Positions 11,811-22,409 of a stretch of DNA of 64,000 bases are shown piece by piece; position 1 is the stretch's first letter; each line of letters begins with the position of its first letter. The notes under the pieces are model-generated. The model ran no database searches. It had not been told where the DNA came from and saw only the letters and a program-made list of their open reading frames with translations. The stretch lies in the NCBI GenBank assembly GCA_949317995.1, contig OX439045.1:44659693-44723692 (forward strand), read 5' to 3'. Source of the stretch: Acholoe squamosa. Lineage: Eukaryota > Annelida > Polychaeta > Phyllodocida > Polynoidae. A program made the translations under genes and the position numbers.

Positions 11811-14212
11811 GGGCATTTATTTCAAAATTATGACGAAATATTCAAGTCTGTGTTATTCGCAACAGCAGTGACCGTAGAACAGACCCTTAGAATATCAAGC
11901 TCACCTGTTGTGTGTTGACTATTATCATCTTACCATAAAATGGCTCGGGATACAGTTTTTAGGCACTGATGCATCTTTCTGTTAGTCTGTAGAGGTAATG
12001 CGATTAAGCAATCTGCGTTGAAAGCAGCAATCTATGGTGTGTAACCATAAATTGATTGATCGTGGTGTGTATATTGAGTGAGGGATCTTGTATTTATCCC
12101 TCACCACCCTTAACCAAATTACCGCTGATGCTGACATTAAGTCTTGGTCTAATCAGCCTCATTATAAACAGACCCTCCTGGATCTAGCAGGATCTGATAA
12201 GGCCTGCCACGTGACCAGTCAGCATCCTGCCTTAACCAAGGATCAACACTCATTGATTAACTTATTTGAACCTTCCTGTCCACACCCACATCCACACCTG
12301 TGCCATGTAAGGTCTGCTGTGGCAGGGACACATTCATAATGCCTTTACCTGGTATATGAGACCAATGGATGGTGATGTGAAGGCAGTGTTGGTGTAATGA
12401 GGATGGGCTCAGGAGGCAATTTCTCAAGCCCCTACGATCGCTCACAGCACTACGACTGCAAAATACCAATGTTATTCCTGTGAGAATGTAGGTACGACTA
12501 AGAGGGTGCAGTCGTAGCCTGTTGAGAAATATCATCCAGTAGTCAGGAGGAGCAGCTTTTACAGGCTTGTTAGTGGAAGCTGCAGGCAGCAAGTGTACTG
12601 TGTGTGTGTGGGCATATAGAGGAGGGTTTGGTAATGGGGGTGAAATGGAAGCTACATACACCTACATGGAAGCTCCCTTAGTGGGGTCATGCTATATAGA
12701 GTGACAAGGACAAGGTCTGCAGTGCCATCCTGATAACAAGCCAGGGTGACGTCACCACCCCACCCAATGGACCATCAATACCCATGCCTCTCCTCTTTTG
12801 TGATAATCTAATCAACAGACATACTATATTGAGCGTCATCGTATGATTCAGAAGTGATAAAACGATAAAGGAATGCCATTCTGTCTATCATCTTTTCTTG
12901 TCTTTAAAGGCATAACGTAGACAGCAGGCAACATGCTATACACGGAAAATCACTAGTTATAAAACTTATCTTAGATGTAGTATGTTTCTATGCAATATAT
13001 GCATTGCTTTCCCCAGCTATAAATGAAAAGCAATACCTGATTAAGCTTCTGTTAGATGTTCTATACATCTTAGATCCCACTATTGATATAATAGATTCAG
13101 CATGTAACATTGTTACCGATTGTATATTGACAGCTCAGTAAGCAGTGCCAGTGTAATCTTGCCCAGCAGTAGACATCGAAGCCACATGGGGGCATTTCAG
13201 TAGCTATGCAGACTTAATTACACCTTCTGCGTTCTTGTCACATCATGAAGATGCTGTAATCTGCTTACTCAAATCTTCCGACCTGCACACGCTCCTGCAA
13301 AGATAACAAGATAGCCCGTCCACTGCATTAAATGCAGAGCACCATCAAGATTATGCAAAGCTGTTCCTCGCCTGCTGCAAGTCACATTTCCATGTGCTAC
13401 TTCCAAACCCTAACACTGAGAGTGCCTCTTCCCACCGCGTACAGGAGACGGACTTAGATTTACATCAAATAAGTTGGCAAACAAGGAAAAGTTATCCCCA
13501 TCACGAGGTTCTATAGTGCTTCCATGTGCTACAATGCATGTTACAATGGATATGACATTTGCTATCGAAGTAGTCGTTACTCACACACTTTCTCACCTAT
13601 TTGGGTGTCATATTTTCAAATAATATATGTACTGCATTAATAAGATGGCAACATCATGACCCACTGACTAATATTTATTTCATAATTTATAATTTTTTTC
13701 TGGTTTACTAACGATCCGACTCGGTCTGCAAGCCCCCTCCTCGTCTACTCAGGCTCCGCTAATCCAACGGAAGAAGATTCTTGAGACTTATAGCGGCAAA
13801 GATTGTGAAAATGCAAAATCGTCACAAATAGTGGAAATAATAACTATGTGTACTCTATAGTAGACTCCAGATAACAAAATCAATCCTGATTGTAAAATGC
13901 TGAAATGACATCTCAGAACAACAACAGTATTGAGTCTGGGGAATTAAACGTTACATTATCCTGACCACGCCCCTTCTATTTACCGGCCTAGTCACGTTGG
14001 TTGCAGCTGGCTCTTGGCGATTGTATCAAGCATATTCACAGATTGTGGGCGCAGTCCGGCAATAATTGTCTGGATTAGGGCTGCTGCCATGGGAACTGGC
14101 GGCTAAGTCGGCCAGTCAGACACCGGATCCTGGCCAACGGCGCCAAGTCTCGCTGCTACGTGATCGGACGAGAATTCGCGAGATCCACCCGACAATGTTT
14201 GACATTACATAA
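11811..14212. other. Non-coding stretch, no gene recognised
   Basis: I see no supported gene or RNA. GC content rises at 13960-14200 just before the Harbinger element, with words such as GGCCGAT-like cores that could mark an older insertion. Confidence 0.4.
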
Positions 14213-14235
14213 ACCAGGATTCCACTGAAGCCGAT
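14213..14235 (+). repeat. Harbinger left terminal inverted repeat
   Basis: ACCAGG followed by the 17-bp core that is matched perfectly, inverted, at the right end. Confidence 0.85.
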
Positions 14236-14249
14236 GATTTTCCTGGTTT

Positions 14250-14460
14250 TTGTCGGGCCGACAGAGGCCCGATTGGCTCTTTTGAGTTCGTCGGCCTGTT
14301 GTCGGTCCGACAAAAACGTCGGCCCGATAACTGGCCGATAGTCCAAAGTTCCACAATCGGTTACCCTACCCCTACCCGATTTCTGCTCTTCCACCAAACT
14401 GGCATACTGTCGGATACAGTCTCCGACAGGTGTCCGACAGTCGTCGCCGATATCTAGGCC
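14250..14460. repeat. Harbinger left subterminal repeats
   Basis: Clustered GCCCGAT, GGCCGAT and TCGGNCCGAC-type words in both orientations, mirrored at the right end. They are probable binding sites for one of the two element proteins, by analogy with other Harbingers. Confidence 0.7.
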
Positions 14461-14472
14461 AGCTCTTCCACT

Positions 14473-14484
14473 GATCACGTGATC
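14473..14484. promoter_or_regulatory. E-box palindrome upstream of transposase
   Basis: GATCACGTGATC, a perfect 12-bp palindrome with a CACGTG core, sits about 30 bp before the transposase ATG. A CACGTG also lies about 40 bp upstream of the MADF gene ATG (19451-19456), suggesting that a host bHLH factor could drive both genes. Confidence 0.4.
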
Positions 14485-14510
14485 GGCGATGACCTACTTT
14501 CAAGAACAAG

Positions 14511-16418
14511 ATGGAGGTCGAGGAGATCGTGCTGCTCGCGAACGCCACTATCGGTATTTTAGCTCTAGAGGAGGGAGACATCGATGTTATCCAAGGGGTG
14601 AAAAGGAAGCACAGGTACCATGCTGCACCCTACCTGAAGGACAGGACAGATGAGAGGCAAAGGAACACCTTCACCAAGCTCCATCGTGATCTGATAGCTG
14701 TAAGTATCTTGTATAATAAGGGCCCATCCATGTCGGAGGCAGACAGTGGGGAGGAGGGGGGGGGGTTAATCTTGAGCACAAATCGGTGATAAACTGTCCA
14801 GTAGACGGGTTATTATCCTTTTCTTCATGGACAGCCCCTGCATGGCAGGGGGGGGATGGCTCTTGTTCTGTTAATTTAGCTTTTCTCTTTTTTTCAGATG
14901 GGAGAGGACGCTGAATTCAAGCATACTTTGCGGATGGGGCCCGACTTGTACCACGAGCTGCTCGCCAAGGTCACCCCACTGATTTATCGGAGCGACACCA
15001 ACTTCAGGCCCTCTGTGAAGCCAGACGAGAGGTTGGACATAACCCTCCGATACCTTGCCTTAGGTAACTTGATATGTGTATTATCTGAGAGAGAGCATGT
15101 TTTATTCAATGTTGGTAAGGTTCAAATGAACCTCTCCCTTTTATTTTTATTAAAGCCGGAAAAAAAATAAAAGTCATCTTTATATAATTTAATATGTGCT
15201 TCAAAAACACTTATTTTTTTTTTTTTTGCAGGTGACAGCAGCCAGACACTCCACCATGGCCATCTGGTGGGCGGGTCTACGGTGTACCCTATTATCCGCG
15301 ACACGTGCATAGCTTTGACGGCTGTGTTGAGAGAAGAGTACATGAAGGTAAGTAAAAAAATAATTATTTCTTTCTTATAAAATAAAGACCTCGAGGAAAC
15401 TTTTTGGTTATGCTCCTGCTTGTCTATATAAAGTTCTTATCATTTTACAATAAAAAAAACAAAACTTATGGCCATCCAAGATGAAAAGATCTAAGATTTT
15501 TTTTAAATATTTTTGATGCAGGTACCTAGCACGAGGGAGGAATGGCTTGAGATAGCCGACGGCTACGCCAGTTCCTGGCAGGTGCCCCACTGCATAGGAT
15601 CTGTAGATGGTAAGCACATACGCATCAAGAAGCCAAAGAAGAGCGGGGCCACTTACTTCAACTATAAGAAGTTTTACAGCATCGTGCTGATGGCCGTCGT
15701 GGACGCTCAGTACAGGTTCCTTTACGTGGACGTGGGCTCTGAGGGGAAGGCTGGAGATTCCAGGATCTGGAAGGAAGGTCCCATGCACAGAGATATGAGT
15801 GACCCCACTAACCCCCTTCAGATTCCTCCAGCCTCTGGGATCAAAGGAATGAGGGACCTTTTGCCCTATTTCATGATCGGCGACGATGCTTTCGGGCTTT
15901 CTACCCATCTGATGAAGCCATACGCCGTCAAGGACCAAGGTATGAAACAGGTGGCATACAACTACAGGATGTCCAGGGGTCGTAGGTGTGTTGAGAATTC
16001 CTTCGGCATCTGGGTGACCAGATTTCGCCTCTTCCTGAGGCAACAGGACATGGAACCCAAAGGAGTCAAGATCCTAGTCATGGCCTCCCTTGCCCTTCAC
16101 AATTTTCTACGCACCCGATCCCCCTCTGAGTATATACCTCATGGGGCTGTAGATTATGAAGACAGGGAACACAACCTTCACCCAGGAGAGTGGAGAGAGG
16201 AAGGGGGCCTGGAAGGTCTAGACAGGGCGGCGGCACCTAGGAACATGCCTCAGGACGCCAAGACCATGCGCCATAGCCTGTGTGAATGGTTTTCATCCAG
16301 AGCCGGCCGGGTCCCATGGCAGGACCGATACCTGCGGAAAAGGTATGGGTATCTGTTTGAGAGAGAAGCTGCCAGGGAGGCTGGTCCAGATGATGTCCTG
16401 GACGAGGACAGTGAGTGA
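14511..16418 (+). CDS. PIF/Harbinger DDE transposase (nuclease), four exons
   Basis: Joined exons 14511-14699, 14898-15063, 15232-15347 and 15522-16418 keep frame and give 455 residues. All three introns are short with good GT-AG borders and T-rich acceptors. The protein should cut and rejoin the element's ends in the nucleus. The C-terminal DDE_Tnp_4 nuclease is clear: SVDGKHI (Asp186), VGSEGKAGDSRIW (Asp236), GDDAFGL (Asp278/279) and CVENSFGIWVTRFRLF (Glu315), with the usual YFNYKKFYS after the first Asp. The N-terminal 150 residues resemble the helical DNA-contact region of the family. Length is in the family range. No stop or frameshift interrupts it, so it may be functional. The start is the first ATG, just past the left subterminal repeats; an upstream non-coding exon cannot be excluded. 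A poly(A) signal AATAAA follows near 16993. Known: Harbinger nucleases usually need the second element protein. Inferred: the MADF protein opposite is that partner. Confidence 0.92.
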
Positions 16419-17073
16419 AGCCTGTAAAGCATGTGTCTTCTGAAAGGAAATGTCGGACGTACTATGACCAAGAGAACATATTATTGAATATTTTTATGTA
16501 CCACAACCACAAGATGTTATAACAAATTATTTTTTTTTATTGACAAATCTGAACTAGAACTGTTATCTTCACATCCCTTTTGTCTGATACAATATGTATG
16601 GCACTGTCTGAGGTCTCATGCTGTAACATGCATGAAGTTGGATTGTACATAGAAATATAACCTGTGTGAATCGGGCGCAACATTATCGTACATGAACTAT
16701 CATGTGATATATTGTATCTGATAAAGGCACGATTTTACCTGAGAAGTGATGCATCGGATGAGGCAAGTTTTTTACCTTGAGTATACATACCTAAATCTAT
16801 ATGAAATATAAAAACATCTGATATGTGTTATGTCAGCATCTAGATATATCCTGGAGTACTTGACAGTATTGAGATCTTTACAGGTCCATTTTGATATATC
16901 ATTAGATCTTTACATGTCCATAGATATGAAATCATGTTACTACAATTGTGTCTGCTGCTACGGCAACACAACATATGCACGATGTCTTGCAAATAAAATA
17001 TCTTAACTTTCTTGTTTAAAAAAATAAATTTATTTATTCTTTAATCCAACCAGAAAGTTTTTATCATATGAAA

Positions 17074-17229
17074 AGACAGACTAGAAAACACAAATAAATA
17101 ATAATCGGCCGCGTCTCCGACAGTTTTATGATCAGAACATATCTCTAGCACGACCAAGACAGACTAGAAAACACAAATAAATAATAATCGGCCGCGTCTC
17201 AGACAGTTTTTCAGAACATATAGCACTAG
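17074..17229. repeat. Tandem duplication between the two Harbinger genes
   Basis: A block containing AGACAGACTAGAAAACACAA and CGGCCGCGTCTC is repeated with a period of 83 bp (from 17074 and from 17157). It lies just downstream of the MADF gene stop codon, so it may form part of the 3' untranslated region. The copies are nearly identical, which suggests recent duplication. Confidence 0.8.
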
Positions 17230-17235
17230 GTGTCC

Positions 17236-19411
17236 TTACTGTCCGTCCCATTCACCGTTCACAGCCTGCACGGCTGTCAGGTAAACATGGACCTTAAATT
17301 TGTCCTTGACCTTTTGGGTCATGCGTGCCATCTCCACCTCTAACATCTTGCACCACTGTGTGTCAGGAGAAACCTCCTTCTCAGGGGGGGGAGGATGGGC
17401 CTGAGCCTGGGTTCTGTTGCCCACTAAGGTCACAAGATCGTTCAAAGATTCCCCGTATGACTCATAAAACTTTTCTCTAGACTGGAGTATCTCTGAGACT
17501 GTCTTCTGTTTCTTTTCTCCAGCTTTAAGGTGTTGTGGCTCTCTCTTCTCCAGGTATTCTGCCTTGGCAGCTTCAGTAACCACATTTTTCTTTGGAATAT
17601 TGTAGTTAATAGTCTTACGTTTTTCACCACTGGTAGAAGGAACAGCACCTTTCTTAGAAGTTTTACCAGACCCCTTGCCCTTATCAAGAGAAGTCGGAGG
17701 AGCTGCATCTGATTTTGCAGACCCACCTGCAGAAGTGTTCTTTCTGTGGGGAGAAAACCTTGTCCTACTGGCGATGGAATCGTCGACGATCTCATCTCCA
17801 GACTCTGCTTCAGGATTGTAGTCCACATCCTTGACAGTGTCGTCTTCCTCCTCGTCGTTCACCTCAATCACCATCTCATCGGCCTCCTCGGATGGTTCCT
17901 CCAGGTGTTTGGGCCGTACGACCTCCTGCAGTGAAATAAATGGCTGAGTATCAAATAAAACAGAAAGAAATTTTCAGCCAGGTGTGTTGTTAAATATCAG
18001 GTAAAATCAGGAGCAGAATCGGTGAACTTAAAAATATTACATACAAATCGGGATGGAATCTATTAAACTTTTTAGACAGACAGAAATATTTAATGATTAC
18101 CTTTTTCTGTGGATAATTGGTGTCACTTTCAAGTTTCTTACACCATGGATCTAAGAACCCACACAGCCGTTTTATGAGGGCTTTCATGTAGGGGAGCTTC
18201 CCTTCTTCAGCAGATGACCCCGATTTAATTTTTCCAGACACGATTTTCTGGTAGTCCGATCTCAAAGACGTCTTACGGATGTTAATGAAGTAAGCTGAAA
18301 GAAAAGGGTTCTTTTTAATATCAGTAACAAAAAGATAAAAAGACTGTATTAAAAAAAATACATTCATATAAGAGTCTGTTACTAAAAACATTAAAAGATA
18401 GAATAAATAATTTTACTGCTATATTATACTCAGGTAGCAAAGACAACAGAAGAAAATACTGAAATTATTTTTACCTGGAATGTTGAGTTCATCCGAGATC
18501 TTAGCTAGAGCTGTCCATTTTGCAGTGGGGTCCTTGTACAAGGAGTGGCTCTTGTCATAAAGGTGGGTGCACTCCTGCCACAGCTCACACAATCGCTCCA
18601 GAACTTCTGGATCCTTGAAGAACTGCCTCCCGCTGCCAGCTGCTCCGGAAGGTTTCTTCTTAATTTCTCCTATAGTTTTTTTTGGGGTGACTACAGCCTG
18701 ACTGTCGTGGATGTCTGCTTCTTCACCCTCCTCACCATCGTCTCCCTGACCTTGACCTTCTTCTTCACTGTCGTCTTGGACCTGCTTGCTCCTACCAGAA
18801 AGGGTGTATGGAGGGGATTTAATACAGGCCTTCTTTGCAGGAGGGCCTGATGAACAGGAACTGTCTTGGGTTTTTTCTTGTAGGACCTTTTTCTGCTTCT
18901 TGGGAGGAGGTGGCGTCGGAGAACGAGGAGAAGGTGGAGGGCTGACTGACCTCTCCCCCTTTTCCATGTCGGGCAGTAGGTTACGCTTGGTACCCTTCTT
19001 GTTAAGGAGACGAGGCAGAGGACCTGAAGTACGGGCACAGGTGGACTCCTCCAACTTGTCAGGAGACACAGGAGTGGAAGATAGAAATGGTTCCTGTACA
19101 CTTAGGTCTAGTGCAGTGTCCTCTATAATGTCAATTTCATCGGAATCTTCGTCCACGACAGCCAGGTCTTTGGTAGTAGTATGTGTAGTACCGGTATTTT
19201 TTTTAGACATGGCCGTGCGAGCTTCTCCCAACTCATCTGGTGTCAAGTCGGGCAATCGAGCCTTACCTCTTGCAGAGAAACGTTTCGCTGGAGCCTTGGG
19301 TTCTTCCTGCGTCTCTATGACTACATCTGAACTGTCTTTTTTACTTCTAGGGGGTTTGAAACCCTTGTTTCCTCCCCTTCCCCGACGCCTCGAACCTGCT
19401 CTACCCGACAT
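17236..19411 (-). CDS. Harbinger second protein: MADF-domain DNA-binding protein, three exons
   Basis: Minus-strand exons 18475-19411, 18101-18294 and 17236-17925 join in frame to 606 residues; borders are GT-AG. Residues about 264-350 form a MADF (Myb/SANT-related) domain split by the first intron. It starts at FFKDPEVLERLCELWQ, followed by HLYDKSHSLYKD and KWTALAKISDELNIP, and continues in exon 2 with NIRKTSLRSDYQKI. The first 260 residues are low-complexity and charged (basic start rich in RGR, then acidic and Ser/Pro-rich), probably disordered with nuclear signals. The last 80 residues contain a helical segment (LEVEMARMTQKVKDKF) like a C-terminal oligomerisation motif. Known: Harbingers carry a second SANT/Myb-like protein that binds the ends and helps nuclear import of the nuclease. 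Inferred: this MADF protein has that role. It is convergent with the transposase and starts next to the right terminus. An upstream untranslated exon is possible. Confidence 0.85.
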
Positions 19412-19450
19412 CTTGTTTGTTTACGGCCAAAGCGAAGGTCACATGACTTG

Positions 19451-19456
19451 CACGTG
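19451..19456. promoter_or_regulatory. E-box upstream of MADF gene
   Basis: CACGTG about 40 bp before the minus-strand ATG at 19411, mirroring the E-box upstream of the transposase. Confidence 0.35.
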
Positions 19457-19499
19457 ACAAGCAGCCCGACAGCGGTACCCCAAGCGAGAGAAAAGTGAA

Positions 19500-19770
19500 C
19501 TATTTCTGTCGGCCCGACAGCGAAGTAACCCGACAGGTACCCGATTTTTTCTAATCAGTTAGAAAAAATCGGGTACTGTCGGGCACTGTCGGGGACCGTC
19601 GGAGATACATCTCCGATGGTTCCCGATGAAAAAAAAATAGGTCTTCCACCGAAGACGATTTAAGCCCGATTCTTGCCCGACAGAAGCCCGATAGTGCCCG
19701 ATAGCTGCCCGATAGTTCCCGATGCTGCCCGATGCGTCCCCAATGCAACCCGATGACAAAATCGGACAAC
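19500..19770. repeat. Harbinger right subterminal repeats
   Basis: At least seven CCCGAT words, several as GCCCGATAG or GCCCGATGC, recur every 10-15 bp at 19660-19760, and related CCCGACAG words lie further in. Part of the block (19545-19575) is a strong inverted repeat around TTTTCTAATCAGTTAGAAAA. These are likely transposase or MADF-protein binding sites. Confidence 0.8.
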
Positions 19771-19771
19771 T

Positions 19772-19794
19772 ATCGGCTTCAGTGGAATACCCGC
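19772..19794 (-). repeat. Harbinger right terminal inverted repeat
   Basis: Complement of the left terminal repeat; 17 of the core bases are identical. Confidence 0.85.
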
Positions 19795-22254
19795 TTATAT
19801 AGTCATAGTATATCGGAAAGCGCGCGTGATAGCTTATAATATGCTCTTATCTTTTCTCTTTACAAAATATAACTCATATTTACCAATGAAAAGAAAGCAC
19901 CCAAAGCATCAAGACGAGTATGTAAGCTAGAACTACACCAGAGAATATGTAAGCACGTCTAGATTTGACTCAGCCTCGTGCTAGTAAAATTACATGATGT
20001 GAGCATGGGAAGCTTTGGTGGTTTGAATATTCAATGGTAATAGATTCCGACAGTTGGTCAGATAATAGCTATCGAATATTGCTATATCTAGCGAAACTAA
20101 CGTCCTATTATATTCTCATTGTACTTCATTTTGACCAAAAGTAATCACCTCGTAATCATCCCACTCTAGACCTACTAGTAGGCCTACCTCCCATATCTAA
20201 CAACAAATGCCAGCCGTAAATGCAATAAGACTCCCACTGACTCACACAATTTCAAGTCCTCATAGATCCTAATTTCATATGAAATAGCTGTGATGGAATC
20301 ATGATCATCTATATGGGTGGATGACTTACGTCTGACGCACCAATGAAACTACAGTGAAAGAACCAAGTCAATGCCTATTCCATATTCATGATTGAATTAA
20401 ATGAGAGATGGCTGGCTATTTAGCGAGACATATGAAACAGAATTAAGTATAGCATTGCAGTATGATTAGATTTCCATTCCCTGATTGGGACTTTTTGTCA
20501 TGATCAGTGAGACAATTCTGTATACTAATAGGAAATGTCTTGTCGACTTTTTCAGTTTTGAGTCAGTATTTAGAACTGTCTTATTAAGATGAAACTGAGT
20601 TGTATCTCTATGCTTACATTCGTATACGTTTAGACTACACATTAATTTTACTGTCTAGGATCAGCTTTGAAAAATATGCAACTATTCCCATGGGTACACC
20701 GTTACTGACTCAATGATATAGACCTATCACAGGCAAATGGAAATTCCCTCCATTGGATATGTTTTAATTAACAGAATTAAACTTTGATGTTTTGCTACAA
20801 CCCATCTGTCTTCTCTCTATACATATCCCTTAAAAAGACCCAACTCCAATTCCCAAACGCAATTAGCGTTTGACAAAGCTGTATATGACACTAAGCGAAA
20901 CCTAATTTACTTCAAAGTATATTCAAATCTGCAGGGGATATGTCGCTAGTAAAACAGCCTTTTTTTCTGATTAACATCATCAACGACATCAAAAGAAGCC
21001 ATGCTTTACTATTTAAAAGAAGTGATGACTTCTTTTGATCTCATATGTATAATTATGTAGATTATACATCACCGCAGGGTATGTTCATCATTCGACCCAA
21101 CTGTTGCTGACCCCCTCCCCCACCAGATGGACCTATGGATCTGGTCTAATGACGGCAGAGTTTTATAAAAGTTAACTCGTTACATTGACATCATTTGAAG
21201 GTTTTATATTCTTTTCTGCTCTGCACTGATATCGAGATGTCGTTACTAATTAATCTCTGGGTTTAGGACAACATAGTGAATGCAAATACAAAAGGATAAT
21301 TATTTTCAAGTAAGCGATACATTCAACAATAGACCTCCACTCCTTGATACAGCAGGACAAAACTTCTATGGAGGCACAGGAGGCCATTTCTCAACATGGA
21401 ACGACTGCACCCAGCCCCTACGACTTGAAAGCTTCAAAATTAGAGTGTGTGATCGTATATGATGTCCCACAGTTGCTCTGCACGATCAGAACTTTGGTAG
21501 GGCAGTTGTACCAGAGCAATCATGTGTGAGTATTAGACGCAGGGCTGTAATGTCATAAGAGTGAGGGATCCCGCTACAATTTGAAGAGGGTCTAGTCATA
21601 CCATCTTGAGGAATGCCTTTCTGGTGTAATGCTCCGCTATTCAAAAAAAGTACATTTGCCAGCTACAAGTTCCAAGGAGCTTATTCGCGCTGTTTATTCC
21701 ATTTGAGAAATATAGATCCAGAGTCAGTCCAGCATGACCTCCCTGAAATGCAGCTATTTTGGCTTACTTGGAACTGTGGCAGTAGATCCGCAATACTCCA
21801 TTGCATCAGCACTTGTCTGAATTGGCTGCGATTTGTGGAGATTACACTAAAATAGACGACCAAACTCGATTCGCTTCCTTAGCTGGGCCAATCACCATTC
21901 AGTACTCCCAGTTCGGGTCGCTGAAGGAGGCAGACAACTACTATGGGTGATGGGATCCAAGAATGGGAGACTCAGAGACTGACTCCCATGCACTGAGATG
22001 GATTCAAGTGGATGATGTGTTGGATGGGGCGGGGGCAAGACTTTTCGTGATCCGTAGAAAGCTCCTACTCTAGTCATCCTGTAGACTATTTTCCATCTGA
22101 GGAGGTCCCTATCCGTTTTTTTTGTTTGTTTTTTTTGTCTCTTTTTTTTACTTTATTTTCCTCGCTTCACCTTATCATGATTTTACTATTTCCATATCTT
22201 CTAATGCCATCACTTATGGACTAAAATAAAGACCAGATTGCTTAACATTTCATA
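19795..22254. other. Non-coding stretch, no gene recognised
   Basis: AT-rich DNA with no supported gene. Near 21000-21040 a small inverted repeat brackets AAAAGAAG and CTTCTTTT words. Open frames (60-80 codons) are taken as chance. Confidence 0.45.
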
Positions 22255-22407
22255 CACTCTCAGTCCGAATTGTAAATAGGCAGTACCACTGTACTTCGTA
22301 CACAGCAAGCTACTGTAGGGTCATTAGATTTGTACTAACGGCAGTCCTTACTGTTTTCCAAAAATAAAAGCAATGTACTGTAAATAGCCTGGTGCAGTCT
22401 GACAGTG
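22255..22407. mobile_element. Small CACTG-ended non-autonomous element
   Basis: The 153-bp element begins CACTCTCAGTC and ends with the complement of CACTGTCAGAC. Both sides are flanked by TA (22253-22254, 22408-22409). It has no coding capacity. The inverted ends are short and imperfect, so this is less certain than the other elements. Confidence 0.55.
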
Positions 22408-22409
22408 TA

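Larger units (their letters stand above)
14213..19794. mobile_element. Complete autonomous PIF/Harbinger DNA transposon
   Basis: The element spans about 5.6 kb. Its ends share a perfect 17-bp inverted core, ATTCCACTGAAGCCGAT (14219-14235 and complement 19772-19788), with weaker matches out to about 14210 and 19797. Inside are subterminal GCCCGAT repeats at both ends, a DDE transposase gene (+) and a MADF-domain gene (-), each starting near its own end and converging. The two-gene design is standard for animal Harbingers. Exact ends are uncertain by a few bases: flanks read TAA on the left and TTA on the right, or AT and AT if the ends are drawn 2 bp further out. Both genes read open across all inferred exons, so the copy is young or recently active. 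Confidence 0.9.

Noticed and set aside
14116-14581. Minus-strand open frames of 66-120 codons
   Set aside because: They lie over the Harbinger terminal and subterminal repeats, and the repeats explain them.
15408-16043. 211-codon minus-strand open frame
   Set aside because: Antisense shadow of transposase exon 4.
18786-19457. 223-codon plus-strand open frame
   Set aside because: Antisense shadow of exon 1 of the MADF gene, whose coding strand has domain and splice support.
19551-19769. Minus-strand open frames with repeated GxYRA-like peptide
   Set aside because: Translation of the GCCCGAT subterminal repeats, not a gene.
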